Assembly (NCBI GenBank): GCA_964606895.1
Contig: CAZSHX010000028.1
Coordinates: 1 to 54,270, forward strand
From: CAZSHX01 sp964606895
GTDB lineage: Bacteria > Bacteroidota > Ignavibacteria > Kapaibacteriales > UBA2268
Length of the DNA: 54,270 nucleotides
Reading direction: 5' to 3'
The translations under genes were made by a program, and so were the position numbers. Under the pieces are notes generated by a model that saw only the letters and a program-made list of their open reading frames with translations, made no database searches and was not told the origin of the DNA. The stretch's first letter is position 1. Every line of letters starts with the position of its first letter. Shown here one piece after another: positions 41,955 through 50,284 of the stretch.

Positions 41955-44588
41955 ATGAAGATAAAAATTCGCAATTTGTTGATTATATTGCATCTGATTT
42001 TGTTTGCTGGAGCGTTTAGCCCAATTGTTCATGCCGCGGCACCAATTCTTGCCAAACCTGCGAACAATTCAACTTGCTTCTCTCCGAATGACACATTGAT
42101 TTGGCACTCGGTTCCAAATGCTGCATATTTTACCGTAATCCTTTCTAATTCAGCAGATCTGTCTAATCCGATTATAATTCAGGGAACCCAGACAGATACT
42201 TCTTATTTACCAACCGTAACTCTTATGGATGGTACGCAGTATTATTGGCGCGTTAGAGTTCTTTTCTCCGGAGGGGGTATTCCTCCTCCACTGGATTCAT
42301 CTGCGATCTGGTCTTTTACTACTAAGTACCCGGCTCCTTATCTTTCCGGACCTGATGATAATGCAACCTGCCAATTGAAAAAAACTAATTTGAGATGGTT
42401 TAATAATCCGGGTTTTCAATTTAATCTTCAGGTTTCAACAGTTAGCAATTTCAGCTCGACTGTTATAAATATGGTCAATATTTCATCGAATACACAAGAT
42501 GTTACTTTACCAAATTACAATACAAGGTATTACTGGAGAGTTGCCTCGGTGAATGCATCTTGTACCAGTGACTGGTCATCGGTTAGAAGTTTTACTACTG
42601 CTCAGGCTCCACCCAATCCGGTTTCTCCGGCTAACAACTCAGTTGGGAATTCCATTCTGATCCCATTAAAATGGTCAGCAACGGGAAATCCATTATCTTA
42701 TCAAGTACAGGTTGCTCCTGATTCAGTTTTCTTGAGTCCGGTTATAGATGACTTCGTAAATACTACTTCAGACACAATTAATCTTGGTTCATTTAACCGG
42801 GATTATTACTGGCGTGTAAAAGCATCATACACTGGTTGCGAAACGGACTGGAGTACAGTTTATACGTTTAAAACTCTATATACTGCACCATTCTTGATGA
42901 CACCCAGAAGAGATTCATTGTGTGTTCCTCTTCTTGCAAGGTTCGAATGGGGAAGTGTTAATGATGCCGCTTCCTACAGAATTCAAATAGCCGAGGACAA
43001 TAATTTCAATAAGTTAATTTTCAATAAGAATAAAATCTTAACCACAAGCGACACATTTTCTTTGCCAAAAGGAATGCAAATGTATTATTGGAGAGTTAGG
43101 GCTGAAGATGGCAACAATTCCGGAATATGGTCTGATACTTTCAGATTAACTACAGCACCTAATGCCCCGACAAGAACTTTCCCTTTGGATAAAGACTCCG
43201 GTGGGGTATCCGTTATCTTCAAATGGAGTTCACTTGGTACTGATATGTCTTATAGAATTCAAATATCAAATTTTCCCGATTTCAAAGTAAATTTGGTAGA
43301 TCAGAGGACAGATTTGCTTTCTTATCCAATGAATTTTGCAAATTTCAATAAAACATTTTACTGGCGGGTAACAGCAAATTATTTAATGTGCCAGGGTCTC
43401 TGGTCTTCGACATGGGAATATAAAACAATGCTCCTTCAGCCGACATTGCAAGCTCCTGCAGATCAATCAACCAAACAATCCACAAATCCTAAATTCCAAT
43501 GGTCAGCACCTGCCGGAGCTGAAAAATATGTTTTCCAACTTTCGAAAACCATAAATTTTGTGAATGTATTGATTGGTCGAACCGGCTTACCCACCAATTC
43601 ATTTTCAAGTGATAAAGACCTGGAAACAAGTACTACATATTTTTGGAGAGTATATTGCACAAATTTCGAGGGACAAAGTGCATGGTCAAAAGTCTTTTCA
43701 TTTACAACAGGGGGCTTAGGTCCTGATATTCCCACTTTAGCTTTACCTGCTAATAATTCTGAAGGTCTGGATACTAAAATTAAGCTCACCTGGAATTCAG
43801 CAACCCGTGCTTCTTTCTATCATCTTCAGGTTTCTGAATTCGAAGATTTTCAACCATCTATTGTCAATCTTGATAATTTAACAGAAACGACATATACTGT
43901 GCCCAATTTAGAAAACTCAAAAAGTTATTTTTGGAGAGTGGCTGCAATCAATGACACAGGAAAAAGCAGTTGGTCAGACACATGGACTTTTAAAACATTA
44001 GCAATGGCTCCTTCTGATATGTCCATACTTCTAACGCCGCCTAATGATACAAAAGATGCTCCTGTTACTCTTAATTTCACTTGGTCTAAAGTACCCAGAG
44101 CTGATGCTTATGAATTCCAAATTGCCAATGATAATCAATTCGATTTACCAACAATCATTTTCAGCGATACTAATTTGTCTGCAAACTCAAAATACTTGAC
44201 TGACCTACCCTTTAATACCGAAATGTTCTGGCGAGTCCGAGGCAAAAATGAAGCAGGGAAAGGTCCATGGTCCGATCCATGGAAATTCAAATCCCTGATT
44301 AATTCTGTTACTGATAATCTGCTTGCACAAGTATATCAGATAAATATCACACCTAATCCTGCAAATGATTTAGCAAAAATTAGTTTTAATCTTCCAAAAG
44401 ATGAAATTGTTTCTGCAAAAATTTACAGCATTATTGGGAACGAGCTTGTAAATTATGTCCCAAAATCACTTATTATTGGGGCTAATTCTCTTGATGTTGA
44501 TGTAAAAGCATTATATTCCGGAATTTACCTGATTAAAGTTTCCATTGGTAATTTCAGCCAGACTCAACAATTGATAATAAATAAATAG
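41955..44588 (+). CDS. FN3-like repeat protein with T9SS sorting domain
   Basis: About 877 residues. The ATG at 41955 follows GGAGAAG and starts a signal peptide (ending 'VHAA'). Eight repeats of about 95 residues follow, each starting 'L-x-x-P-x-(N/D)' and containing a Trp, then 'Y-x-(I/V/L)-Q-(V/I)-(S/A)' and ending 'YYWRV-A ... W-FKT'. This is the fibronectin type III-like plan typical of Bacteroidota surface proteins. The last ~85 residues are a general sorting domain ('ITPNPANDL' to 'QQLIINK'). It probably works as a surface or adhesive scaffold. The ORF runs upstream to 41844, but that start lies in the AT-rich leader and lacks a signal. Confidence 0.82.
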   Translation: MKIKIRNLLIILHLILFAGAFSPIVHAAAPILAKPANNSTCFSPNDTLIWHSVPNAAYFTVILSNSADLSNPIIIQGTQTDTSYLPTVTLMDGTQYYWRVRVLFSGGGIPPPLDSSAIWSFTTKYPAPYLSGPDDNATCQLKKTNLRWFNNPGFQFNLQVSTVSNFSSTVINMVNISSNTQDVTLPNYNTRYYWRVASVNASCTSDWSSVRSFTTAQAPPNPVSPANNSVGNSILIPLKWSATGNPLSYQVQVAPDSVFLSPVIDDFVNTTSDTINLGSFNRDYYWRVKASYTGCETDWSTVYTFKTLYTAPFLMTPRRDSLCVPLLARFEWGSVNDAASYRIQIAEDNNFNKLIFNKNKILTTSDTFSLPKGMQMYYWRVRAEDGNNSGIWSDTFRLTTAPNAPTRTFPLDKDSGGVSVIFKWSSLGTDMSYRIQISNFPDFKVNLVDQRTDLLSYPMNFANFNKTFYWRVTANYLMCQGLWSSTWEYKTMLLQPTLQAPADQSTKQSTNPKFQWSAPAGAEKYVFQLSKTINFVNVLIGRTGLPTNSFSSDKDLETSTTYFWRVYCTNFEGQSAWSKVFSFTTGGLGPDIPTLALPANNSEGLDTKIKLTWNSATRASFYHLQVSEFEDFQPSIVNLDNLTETTYTVPNLENSKSYFWRVAAINDTGKSSWSDTWTFKTLAMAPSDMSILLTPPNDTKDAPVTLNFTWSKVPRADAYEFQIANDNQFDLPTIIFSDTNLSANSKYLTDLPFNTEMFWRVRGKNEAGKGPWSDPWKFKSLINSVTDNLLAQVYQINITPNPANDLAKISFNLPKDEIVSAKIYSIIGNELVNYVPKSLIIGANSLDVDVKALYSGIYLIKVSIGNFSQTQQLIINK

Positions 44589-44609
44589 TTTTTCAAAAAG
44601 AAATATACA

Positions 44610-44646
44610 AATGTCCCTTGAAGAAATTTCAGGGGACATTTTTTTA
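44610..44646 (+). terminator. Rho-independent terminator
   Basis: AATGTCCC / GGGACATT stem followed by a T run, 20 bases after the FN3-like gene and before the dipeptidase gene. Confidence 0.85.
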
Positions 44647-44667
44647 ATAAAATAAATTGGGTAAGCA

Positions 44668-46350
44668 ATGAAAAATCGTATTCTTGTATTTTTAGCTCTT
44701 TCTTTATTAGTATTACTGCTCAACAGCAATTCTTATTCTTGTACTAATATCATCGTTACAAAAGGTGCATCGGCGGATGGTTCTGTTTTTGTATCTTACA
44801 ATGCTGATGCCGGCGGATTTATGGAAAGATTATATTTTTCTCCTCCTGCTGATTATAAAGCAGGTGACTCGATGGATGTTTACGACTGGGATACTCATAA
44901 GTATCTTGGCAAAATTAAACAAGTGGCACATACTTTTAATGTTGTCGGACTTATCAATGAGTATCAGGTTTCTATTGGTGAGACTACTTATGGTGGAAGA
45001 CCTGAACTAAGAGATACAAACGGTAGAGTTGATTACGGAAGTTTAATGCAAATTGCACTTCAAAGGTCAAAAACTGCTCGAGAAGCAATAAAAGTTATGA
45101 CTGACCTTGTGGCAGAATATGGCTATTATTCATCCGGTGAGTCTTTCTCGATTGCTGATGCGAATGAAGCATGGATTATGGATATGATCGGCAGAGGACC
45201 TCAGGAAAGAGGTGCTTTGTGGGTTGCCCGAAGAATACCCGACGGTTATATCGCCGCTCATGCTAACAGACCCAGAATCAGAGAATTTCCGTTAGATGAT
45301 CCTGAAAATTGTTTGTACTCAAAAGATATTATCAAATTTGCTACAAATAAAGGTTTATATAAAAAAGAGGATGGTCCTTTCCGTTTTGCTGATGTGTTCG
45401 ACCCGCCAACTCCCGGTTCTCTCTTATTTTGCGAAGGTAGAGTTTGGAGTATTTTTCGTCGTGCCGCTCCGAGCCAGAATTTTTCCGATGATTATTGGAG
45501 AGCTGTGAAGGGTGCCGAACCATATCCGCTTTTTGTAAAACCCGACAAAAAACTTGCGGTTAAAGATGTTATTGCTTTGATGAGAGACCATTTTGACGGA
45601 ACAGACTACGATTTGGCAAAAGGGGTTGCCGGCGGTCCGTTTGGTTGTCCTGTTCGCTGGAAAGGTTTAACCTGGAAAGTTGACGGAGATACAGTCAGCG
45701 AATACGCATGGGAAAGACCAATATCAACTCAGCAAACAGCATTTGCAATGGTTTCCCAGATGCGTTCCTGGCTTCCAAGACAAATCGGCGGTATTCACTG
45801 GTATGGCGTTGACGATAACTACACAACCGTCTATATGCCTCTTTACTGCTCTATAACAAGGGCACCAAAAGTTTTCACAGGTGCAAGCATTAAAGAATTT
45901 TCCTTTGAATCAGGCTTTTGGGTTTTCAATCTTGTTGCTAATCTTGCCTACACGAAATATTCCTATGTTATCAAAGATATTCAAAAAGTTCAGAGCGAAA
46001 TTGAAAATAAATATTACGCATTTCAGCCTGCTGTCGAATCTGCGGCACTTGAACTGAGCAAAACCAATAATGATTTGGCTGTTGAATATCTTACCGATTA
46101 TTCCAATTCTCAGGCTGACCAGCTTGTTGACCGTTGGAGAGATTTATGGACATATCTGGTAACAAAATACAATGACGGCTATATTAATGACGTAAATGTA
46201 GAATACGGCAGACACCCCAAAGGAGCAGGATATGGAAGTGACTTCCTCAAACAGGTCATCAAAGACCGTCCCGGTTATTACGATGTGAAATGGAAAGAAA
46301 AAAACAATGAAGGCAATGCTTTAAAAGGAAGTCCGACTGATAAGAAATAA
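44668..46350 (+). CDS. C69-family dipeptidase (secreted, N-terminal nucleophile)
   Basis: A 560-residue protein. A signal peptide ends directly before C25 in 'SYSCTNIIVTKGASADGS', which becomes the N-terminal nucleophile after cleavage, as in PepD/C69 enzymes. Family blocks follow: 'FNVVGLINEYQVSIGETTYGGR' (given in part as NEYQVSIGETTYGG), 'SIADANEAWIMDMIGRG' and 'AAHANRPRI'. It hydrolyses dipeptides, probably in the periplasm or outside. It has no sorting domain. It fits with the two subtilases and tryptophanase as part of peptide use. Confidence 0.9.
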   Translation: MKNRILVFLALSLLVLLLNSNSYSCTNIIVTKGASADGSVFVSYNADAGGFMERLYFSPPADYKAGDSMDVYDWDTHKYLGKIKQVAHTFNVVGLINEYQVSIGETTYGGRPELRDTNGRVDYGSLMQIALQRSKTAREAIKVMTDLVAEYGYYSSGESFSIADANEAWIMDMIGRGPQERGALWVARRIPDGYIAAHANRPRIREFPLDDPENCLYSKDIIKFATNKGLYKKEDGPFRFADVFDPPTPGSLLFCEGRVWSIFRRAAPSQNFSDDYWRAVKGAEPYPLFVKPDKKLAVKDVIALMRDHFDGTDYDLAKGVAGGPFGCPVRWKGLTWKVDGDTVSEYAWERPISTQQTAFAMVSQMRSWLPRQIGGIHWYGVDDNYTTVYMPLYCSITRAPKVFTGASIKEFSFESGFWVFNLVANLAYTKYSYVIKDIQKVQSEIENKYYAFQPAVESAALELSKTNNDLAVEYLTDYSNSQADQLVDRWRDLWTYLVTKYNDGYINDVNVEYGRHPKGAGYGSDFLKQVIKDRPGYYDVKWKEKNNEGNALKGSPTDKK

Positions 46351-46651
46351 CCCTGCTATTAATTTCTGTTACATCGTATCTTTTTACAAATAGAATTGAA
46401 GACGCATTTTGGAGATAATGAAATTCGAGGTAAAGTTTATTAGCATAATGCAAATAAGAGAAATGCCTTAACCTCTTCGAAAAAAGTGGGTAGGGGAATA
46501 TTTCTTAGAGATTCAGGGACTTGGGCAGATGGCAAGAAAAAGAATCAAGCAATTTCCAATTTTGAAATATGGCGAAACGAAATGGAAGAAGAATCCCCGG
46601 ATAAGTGAATCAACCAATAAGCTATTTGCTCATCGGAATTGATGTTAAATG
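46351..46651. other. Intergenic region, nothing clear
   Basis: About 300 bases between the convergent dipeptidase and CBS genes. It holds a 'cctcttcgaaaaaagtgggt' tract that resembles the degenerate G-rich repeats seen between other genes, but no full copy and no gene. Confidence 0.4.
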
Positions 46652-46652
46652 C

Positions 46653-46686
46653 AAAAAGCGGAAAATAACTATTTTACATTTCCGCT
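46653..46686 (-). terminator. Hairpin overlapping the CBS gene stop
   Basis: AGCGGAAA / TTTCCGCT with a 14-base loop; on the minus strand it is followed by TTTTTGC. The stem includes the last codons of the CBS gene. Confidence 0.65.
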
Positions 46687-47106
46687 GATGTAGTCCATAA
46701 GATATTTGTTCTCGGTCTGCATGTCGGTTATTTGTGTCTTGACGATATCACCAATCGAGATTAATCCGACAAGAGTACCATCCTGAAAAACGGGTAAATG
46801 GCGAACTCTGTTTTCGGTCATGATTTTTTCTACATAGTTCAAATCGTCCTCGGGTTCTACGAAAATAAGTTTACCGGTCATTTGTTCGCTGACTTTGAGA
46901 TTGGAAAAGCCGGATTGATTGGTGAACACAGCCCGAACAATGTCTCGCTCGCTGATAATCCCGATTGTTTTTCCGTCGTCGTTCAAGACAAGCAAAACAC
47001 CGATATTATTATTTGAAAGCACTTTAACTGCATCAGCCAGAGTTTTGTCCTTGCCGATTGTATAAACGGAAGCACCTTTGCTTTTTAAAATTTCTTTTAC
47101 TTTCAT
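46669..47106 (-). CDS. Two-CBS-domain protein
   Basis: About 145 residues made of a CBS pair: 'TLADAVKVLSNNNIGVLLVL...IGIISERDIVRA' (first) and 'EDDLNYVEKIMTENRVRHLPVF...VGLISIGDIVK' (second), shown in part. CBS pairs bind adenine nucleotides and act as energy or redox sensors. The ATG at 47106 follows GGAGCG. It stands alone, so no target protein is suggested by context. The ISERD/ISIGD motifs at the end of each domain are the usual nucleotide-contact segments. Confidence 0.88.
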   Translation of the reverse strand: MKVKEILKSKGASVYTIGKDKTLADAVKVLSNNNIGVLLVLNDDGKTIGIISERDIVRAVFTNQSGFSNLKVSEQMTGKLIFVEPEDDLNYVEKIMTENRVRHLPVFQDGTLVGLISIGDIVKTQITDMQTENKYLMDYISGNVK

Positions 47107-47212
47107 TTTCGCTCCAAAATTAAACACTAATAAGTTTGACGCACCTAATAATATTTTATTATAAGGCTAAATACCATCAAGACAATTATTTTCAATTAGA
47201 GCAGAAATCCCT

Positions 47213-48691
47213 TCACTTCTTTTGAAGATAAATTCTAATAAAGCTGTCGTTTGTTTGTTCCAGGAAATTTAGGAAATACGATGCCGTTGTATGGTAGCGG
47301 AAAATGGTACTCCAGTAATCATATTTGTCAATAACTTCAACTGCATTAGTAACAATTTCCTGTCCTCTCAATTCATATATGATTTGGTTGTCGTCTTCAG
47401 AAAACTTTTTAAAGTTTTTAAATTTCAGAACAGAAGTTCTTATCGCCGCATATCCTGTGTGACCTTCAGTTGAAATATTATAATCATAGGTAAAAGAAAA
47501 ATCTGTTGTGTTTTCAAGGAATAAATCATAAGACGACCCATTCTTTGGGGATTCAGAATAGTTGGGACTTTTCAACTTTGCTTTTTTTGTCTCATTGTCA
47601 AATAAAGTCAATGAAGCAATTGGAAAAATTTCATTCCACGCTTTTTCTACTGTATCCGGATGAGTAGATACTATTCGATGAAACCTACAATTTATATTAG
47701 AAATTTCCGCATAAGCAGATATAACTTTAGTGTTTATAAACCCTCGATAATAATAGGAAGCAGTCCCACAATTACCTTCTATTGAAATTGATGGATCCGG
47801 ATTCTGAGGGACAATACAAACGACTGAACCTGGAGTAAGTTCAGGATAATCATTATTCCCAACGTATTGATAAAAAGCATTGGATGTACTTAATACAACC
47901 GCTTCTACGTTCCCGAAATAAACCTTTGGCTTTTGTTCTGAACCAAAATAATTACATAAAATTGCTATGGTATCACCCGAACGTGCCATAAGTTTATTTA
48001 CCGAAATAATTTTAATTCTACCTGCCAAGTATAATCGGCGTGGGTCACCATAATTATCCGACTCATAAGTTTGACCACCGTAAACTGCCTTTATTGAATA
48101 CTCTCCTTTACCAACAAATCTTGTAGTAATTAATGAATCAGTAATATTTTCGATTGTCATCGGATTATCGCCCATAAACAACTTAAGCTCATCCTTAATC
48201 ATTGTCATATTCCTGCCTTTAATATAAAAGTGTTCACCGGAACATCCCGAACGGGGATAGGCATTATTAAGCAGAACCTCTACAACCTCCCTCTCTATAA
48301 ATGTAAATTCCTTTTCCGATTCATCCGAACTGTCACCTCTGAAGATTGTAAATTTACTTGATTTTGATTTAGCAGGTAATTTTACTGTGAGGAAAGAATT
48401 TGTGCTATCCCAGGTCAGTTTTAATTTTTGACATTTTTTAAGGTCAAAATATACATTGAATTTTGAGGTATCAGTACCGAAGTTCTTGCCTGTAATTACA
48501 ACAATAGATTCGTCAAAACCTTTTTCGGGACTAAAACTAATTATCTTCGGTTTTGTTCCATTTTTAGATGAAGAATCGGTTTTTGTTGTGTCCTGCGGAG
48601 CAGTAACCGGTTTAACGGGATTATCCTTACAGCCGAACATTGCCGCAATTATGAGACAGAGGGTTGCAATGAAAAATATGTATCTTTTCAT
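47213..48691 (-). CDS. IPT/TIG-domain lipoprotein
   Basis: About 492 residues. The ATG at 48691 starts a signal with lipobox (A-M-F-G-C, near residue 21), followed by a Ser/Thr/Lys linker. Three IPT/TIG-like domains follow: 'PKIISFSPEKGFDESIVVITGKNFG' (in part), 'NNAYPRSGCSGEHFYIKGRNM', and 'KIISVNKLMARSGDTIAI'. The last 180 residues are not recognised. Likely displayed on the outer membrane. It is upstream of the CBS gene with 106 bases between them. Confidence 0.75.
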   Translation of the reverse strand: MKRYIFFIATLCLIIAAMFGCKDNPVKPVTAPQDTTKTDSSSKNGTKPKIISFSPEKGFDESIVVITGKNFGTDTSKFNVYFDLKKCQKLKLTWDSTNSFLTVKLPAKSKSSKFTIFRGDSSDESEKEFTFIEREVVEVLLNNAYPRSGCSGEHFYIKGRNMTMIKDELKLFMGDNPMTIENITDSLITTRFVGKGEYSIKAVYGGQTYESDNYGDPRRLYLAGRIKIISVNKLMARSGDTIAILCNYFGSEQKPKVYFGNVEAVVLSTSNAFYQYVGNNDYPELTPGSVVCIVPQNPDPSISIEGNCGTASYYYRGFINTKVISAYAEISNINCRFHRIVSTHPDTVEKAWNEIFPIASLTLFDNETKKAKLKSPNYSESPKNGSSYDLFLENTTDFSFTYDYNISTEGHTGYAAIRTSVLKFKNFKKFSEDDNQIIYELRGQEIVTNAVEVIDKYDYWSTIFRYHTTASYFLNFLEQTNDSFIRIYLQKK

Positions 48692-48895
48692 ATCAGCTAC
48701 CAATTAGTATTAAAAGTTGCCCAAACTTACAAATAATTTATCAAATTTCAAAGCAAATAAAATGAAATAACGGCATTATTTTATTTTGATTTAAATATAT
48801 GACGGTTTATGAAATTTTCCTGTAACTTTTTGACCTATTATCTCGTCTATAGCATTGAGTACTTCATCATCATAAAATAGTTATGATTTTGAGAT

Positions 48896-48927
48896 AGGCT
48901 GTGTTCTGAGGAATACAGCCTTTTTTA
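48896..48927 (+). terminator. Hairpin with T run on the plus strand
   Basis: AGGCTGT / ACAGCCT stem followed by TTTTTTATTT on the plus strand. Both neighbours are on the minus strand, so if it is a terminator it faces the wrong way; it might act in both directions with lower strength. Confidence 0.5.
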
Positions 48928-48941
48928 TTTATTTGAGGATA

Positions 48942-49397
48942 CTACTTTCTAACACCCTCAATACTGAATGCATCGGATATTACAAAACTTGATAAACTTG
49001 CATCCCAGTAGTAAGTTTCGTTTGTACCTTTTAATTTATCAACGTTGATAATCTCAACCCTTACTTTTATTTGAGTGCCGAAACGCGGATCAGTACCGGT
49101 CGCCTCGAAAACCCAGTGGTCGTAATTGAAATCTTTTGATTTTGTCCATGTTCCGTTCATCGAACCGGCAGAGGTTGTAATTACGGCAGTTTCGCCATTA
49201 ACCGTAAATTTCCATTCCTGAATATCCTGATAACCGTTTGGGAAATCAACTGTCGGAGTGACTATTGTGCGGGTAACAATCCATGTTCCGGCAAGTCCTG
49301 TTTTAAGACTTGGTGATGTTGGGTTGTCTTTACTGCATGATGCAAAAAGTAAAATTGAAGCCAAAAAAAGAATAATGAAATTAAAAACAGATTTCAT
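48942..49397 (-). CDS. Small lipocalin-like lipoprotein
   Basis: About 151 residues. The ATG at 49397 follows CAGGAGAT. A signal with lipobox (L-F-A-S-C, about residue 19) is followed by a short Asn/Pro/Thr/Ser linker and a beta-rich domain starting 'GLAGTWIVTRTIV', with 'WKFTVNGETAVITT' and 'GTWTKSKDFNYDHWVF'. This is like the lipocalin-like domains common in Bacteroidota lipoproteins. Ligand unknown. Confidence 0.7.
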   Translation of the reverse strand: MKSVFNFIILFLASILLFASCSKDNPTSPSLKTGLAGTWIVTRTIVTPTVDFPNGYQDIQEWKFTVNGETAVITTSAGSMNGTWTKSKDFNYDHWVFEATGTDPRFGTQIKVRVEIINVDKLKGTNETYYWDASLSSFVISDAFSIEGVRK

Positions 49398-49683
49398 AAT
49401 AAATCTCCTGAAAAACATTAGAAATATACATAAATTACACTTACCAAAGTTAATGAAAAATTGTAATTTATCAAAGAATATTTAGCACGAATAATCCACA
49501 AACTGCTTGTAAAAAATGAGTTATTTGTTATTTTCAATTAATTAGAGAACATTTTCAACAAATTATATCTTCGGTCAGGAGTTGCCTCCTGTCCTCTTAG
49601 AGTAATTGAATATTAATAAAGCAAATTGAAGAACAGGAGGAGGAAACTTCTACCGTGAGGGAATAAATTAGGAGAGGGAAGGA

Positions 49684-49766
49684 GTGAGGTTGACAAACTT
49701 TCAAAGAACGATTTCTCCAGAAATATACGAAAATAATGATTATTTATTGCTATTGAAATAAGGTAA
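49684..49766. repeat. Dispersed repeat R2, second copy
   Basis: Matches 32577-32660 over its whole length: GTGAGGTT, ACTTTCAAAGAACGATT, TACGAAAATAATGATTATTT, ATTGCT, AGGTAA. Confidence 0.75.
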
Positions 49767-49785
49767 TTAAATTTGCTATTGTGCC

Positions 49786-49827
49786 GTTAGGCACATAAGC
49801 TCGGTAGAAAGAGGATTAACGTAATTC
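49786..49827. repeat. 'gttaggcacataag' repeat, copy 1
   Basis: About 42 bases: GTTAGGCACATAAGCTCGGT, AGAAAGAGGATTAACGTAAT, TCT. A second copy lies 131 bases on. The left end forms a GTGCC/GGCAC hairpin. Confidence 0.7.
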
Positions 49828-49916
49828 TTTTTTTCTTGTTCACAAGCGGGAGCTTGGGAACGAGGTTAAAACTCTTCAACAACCAAACGCCTAAGCAACT
49901 AAACATCTCAACTTTT

Positions 49917-49959
49917 GTTAGGCACATAAGCTCGGTAGAAATAGGGTTAACATAATTCT
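49917..49959. repeat. 'gttaggcacataag' repeat, copy 2
   Basis: GTTAGGCACATAAGCTCGGT, AGAAATAGGGTTAACATAAT, TCT, with only a few differences from copy 1. It runs straight into the TACCGTCCC hairpin. Confidence 0.7.
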
Positions 49960-49980
49960 ACCGTCCCATCCGGGACGGTA
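49959..49980. repeat. Stem-loop
   Basis: TACCGTCCC, loop ATCC, GGGACGGTA: a perfect 9-bp stem attached to the end of the second 'gttaggcacataag' unit. Confidence 0.7.
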
Positions 49981-50129
49981 CTTCTTGGGGGGTGCTTTTT
50001 TCTACCGACCTTTTGTAACTACGTAACAATGAAAATTGTCTGATTATCGAGGATTGAGCTTGGGAATGTCTGAATCACGGTTTTTTAGGATTAAATGATT
50101 TCAAGGATTTTTAAAAGATATATTGGAAA

Positions 50130-50160
50130 GATGTCCTACATCTGCCAGATGTAGGACATC
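50130..50160. repeat. Long stem-loop
   Basis: GATGTCCTACATCT, loop GCC, AGATGTAGGACATC: a perfect 14-bp stem in non-coding DNA, without a T run. It is similar in build to the GCATGC palindromes found inside T9SS genes. Confidence 0.75.
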
Positions 50161-50284
50161 TAATAGGAAAATCATTTCTTCATTCCTCTTAATCCCAAAA
50201 ATCCCAGAAATCCCAGTTCAGACAAAAAAAAGATCGCCCCTTTTAGGACAGCCTTTCTTTTTAAGTCATTAAATCAAATAGTCT

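Larger units (their letters stand above)
49398..50284. repeat. Repeat-rich 890-bp gap
   Basis: No gene is seen between two minus-strand genes. The stretch holds a copy of repeat R2, two copies of a 'gttaggcacataagctcggt' unit, a piece of R1 (about 49870-49915), and at least five hairpins: CAGGAG/CTCCTG (49576-49591), GTGCC/GGCAC (49781-49794), CAAGC/GCTTG (49843-49856), TACCGTCCC/GGGACGGTA (49959-49980) and a 14-bp stem at 50130-50160. It appears to be an accumulation site for short non-coding elements. Confidence 0.7.

Noticed and set aside
49786..49959. Two spaced copies of 'gttaggcacataag' as a CRISPR array
   Set aside because: Only two copies, unequal units, a spacer longer than 80 bases, and no cas genes; they look like dispersed intergenic repeats.
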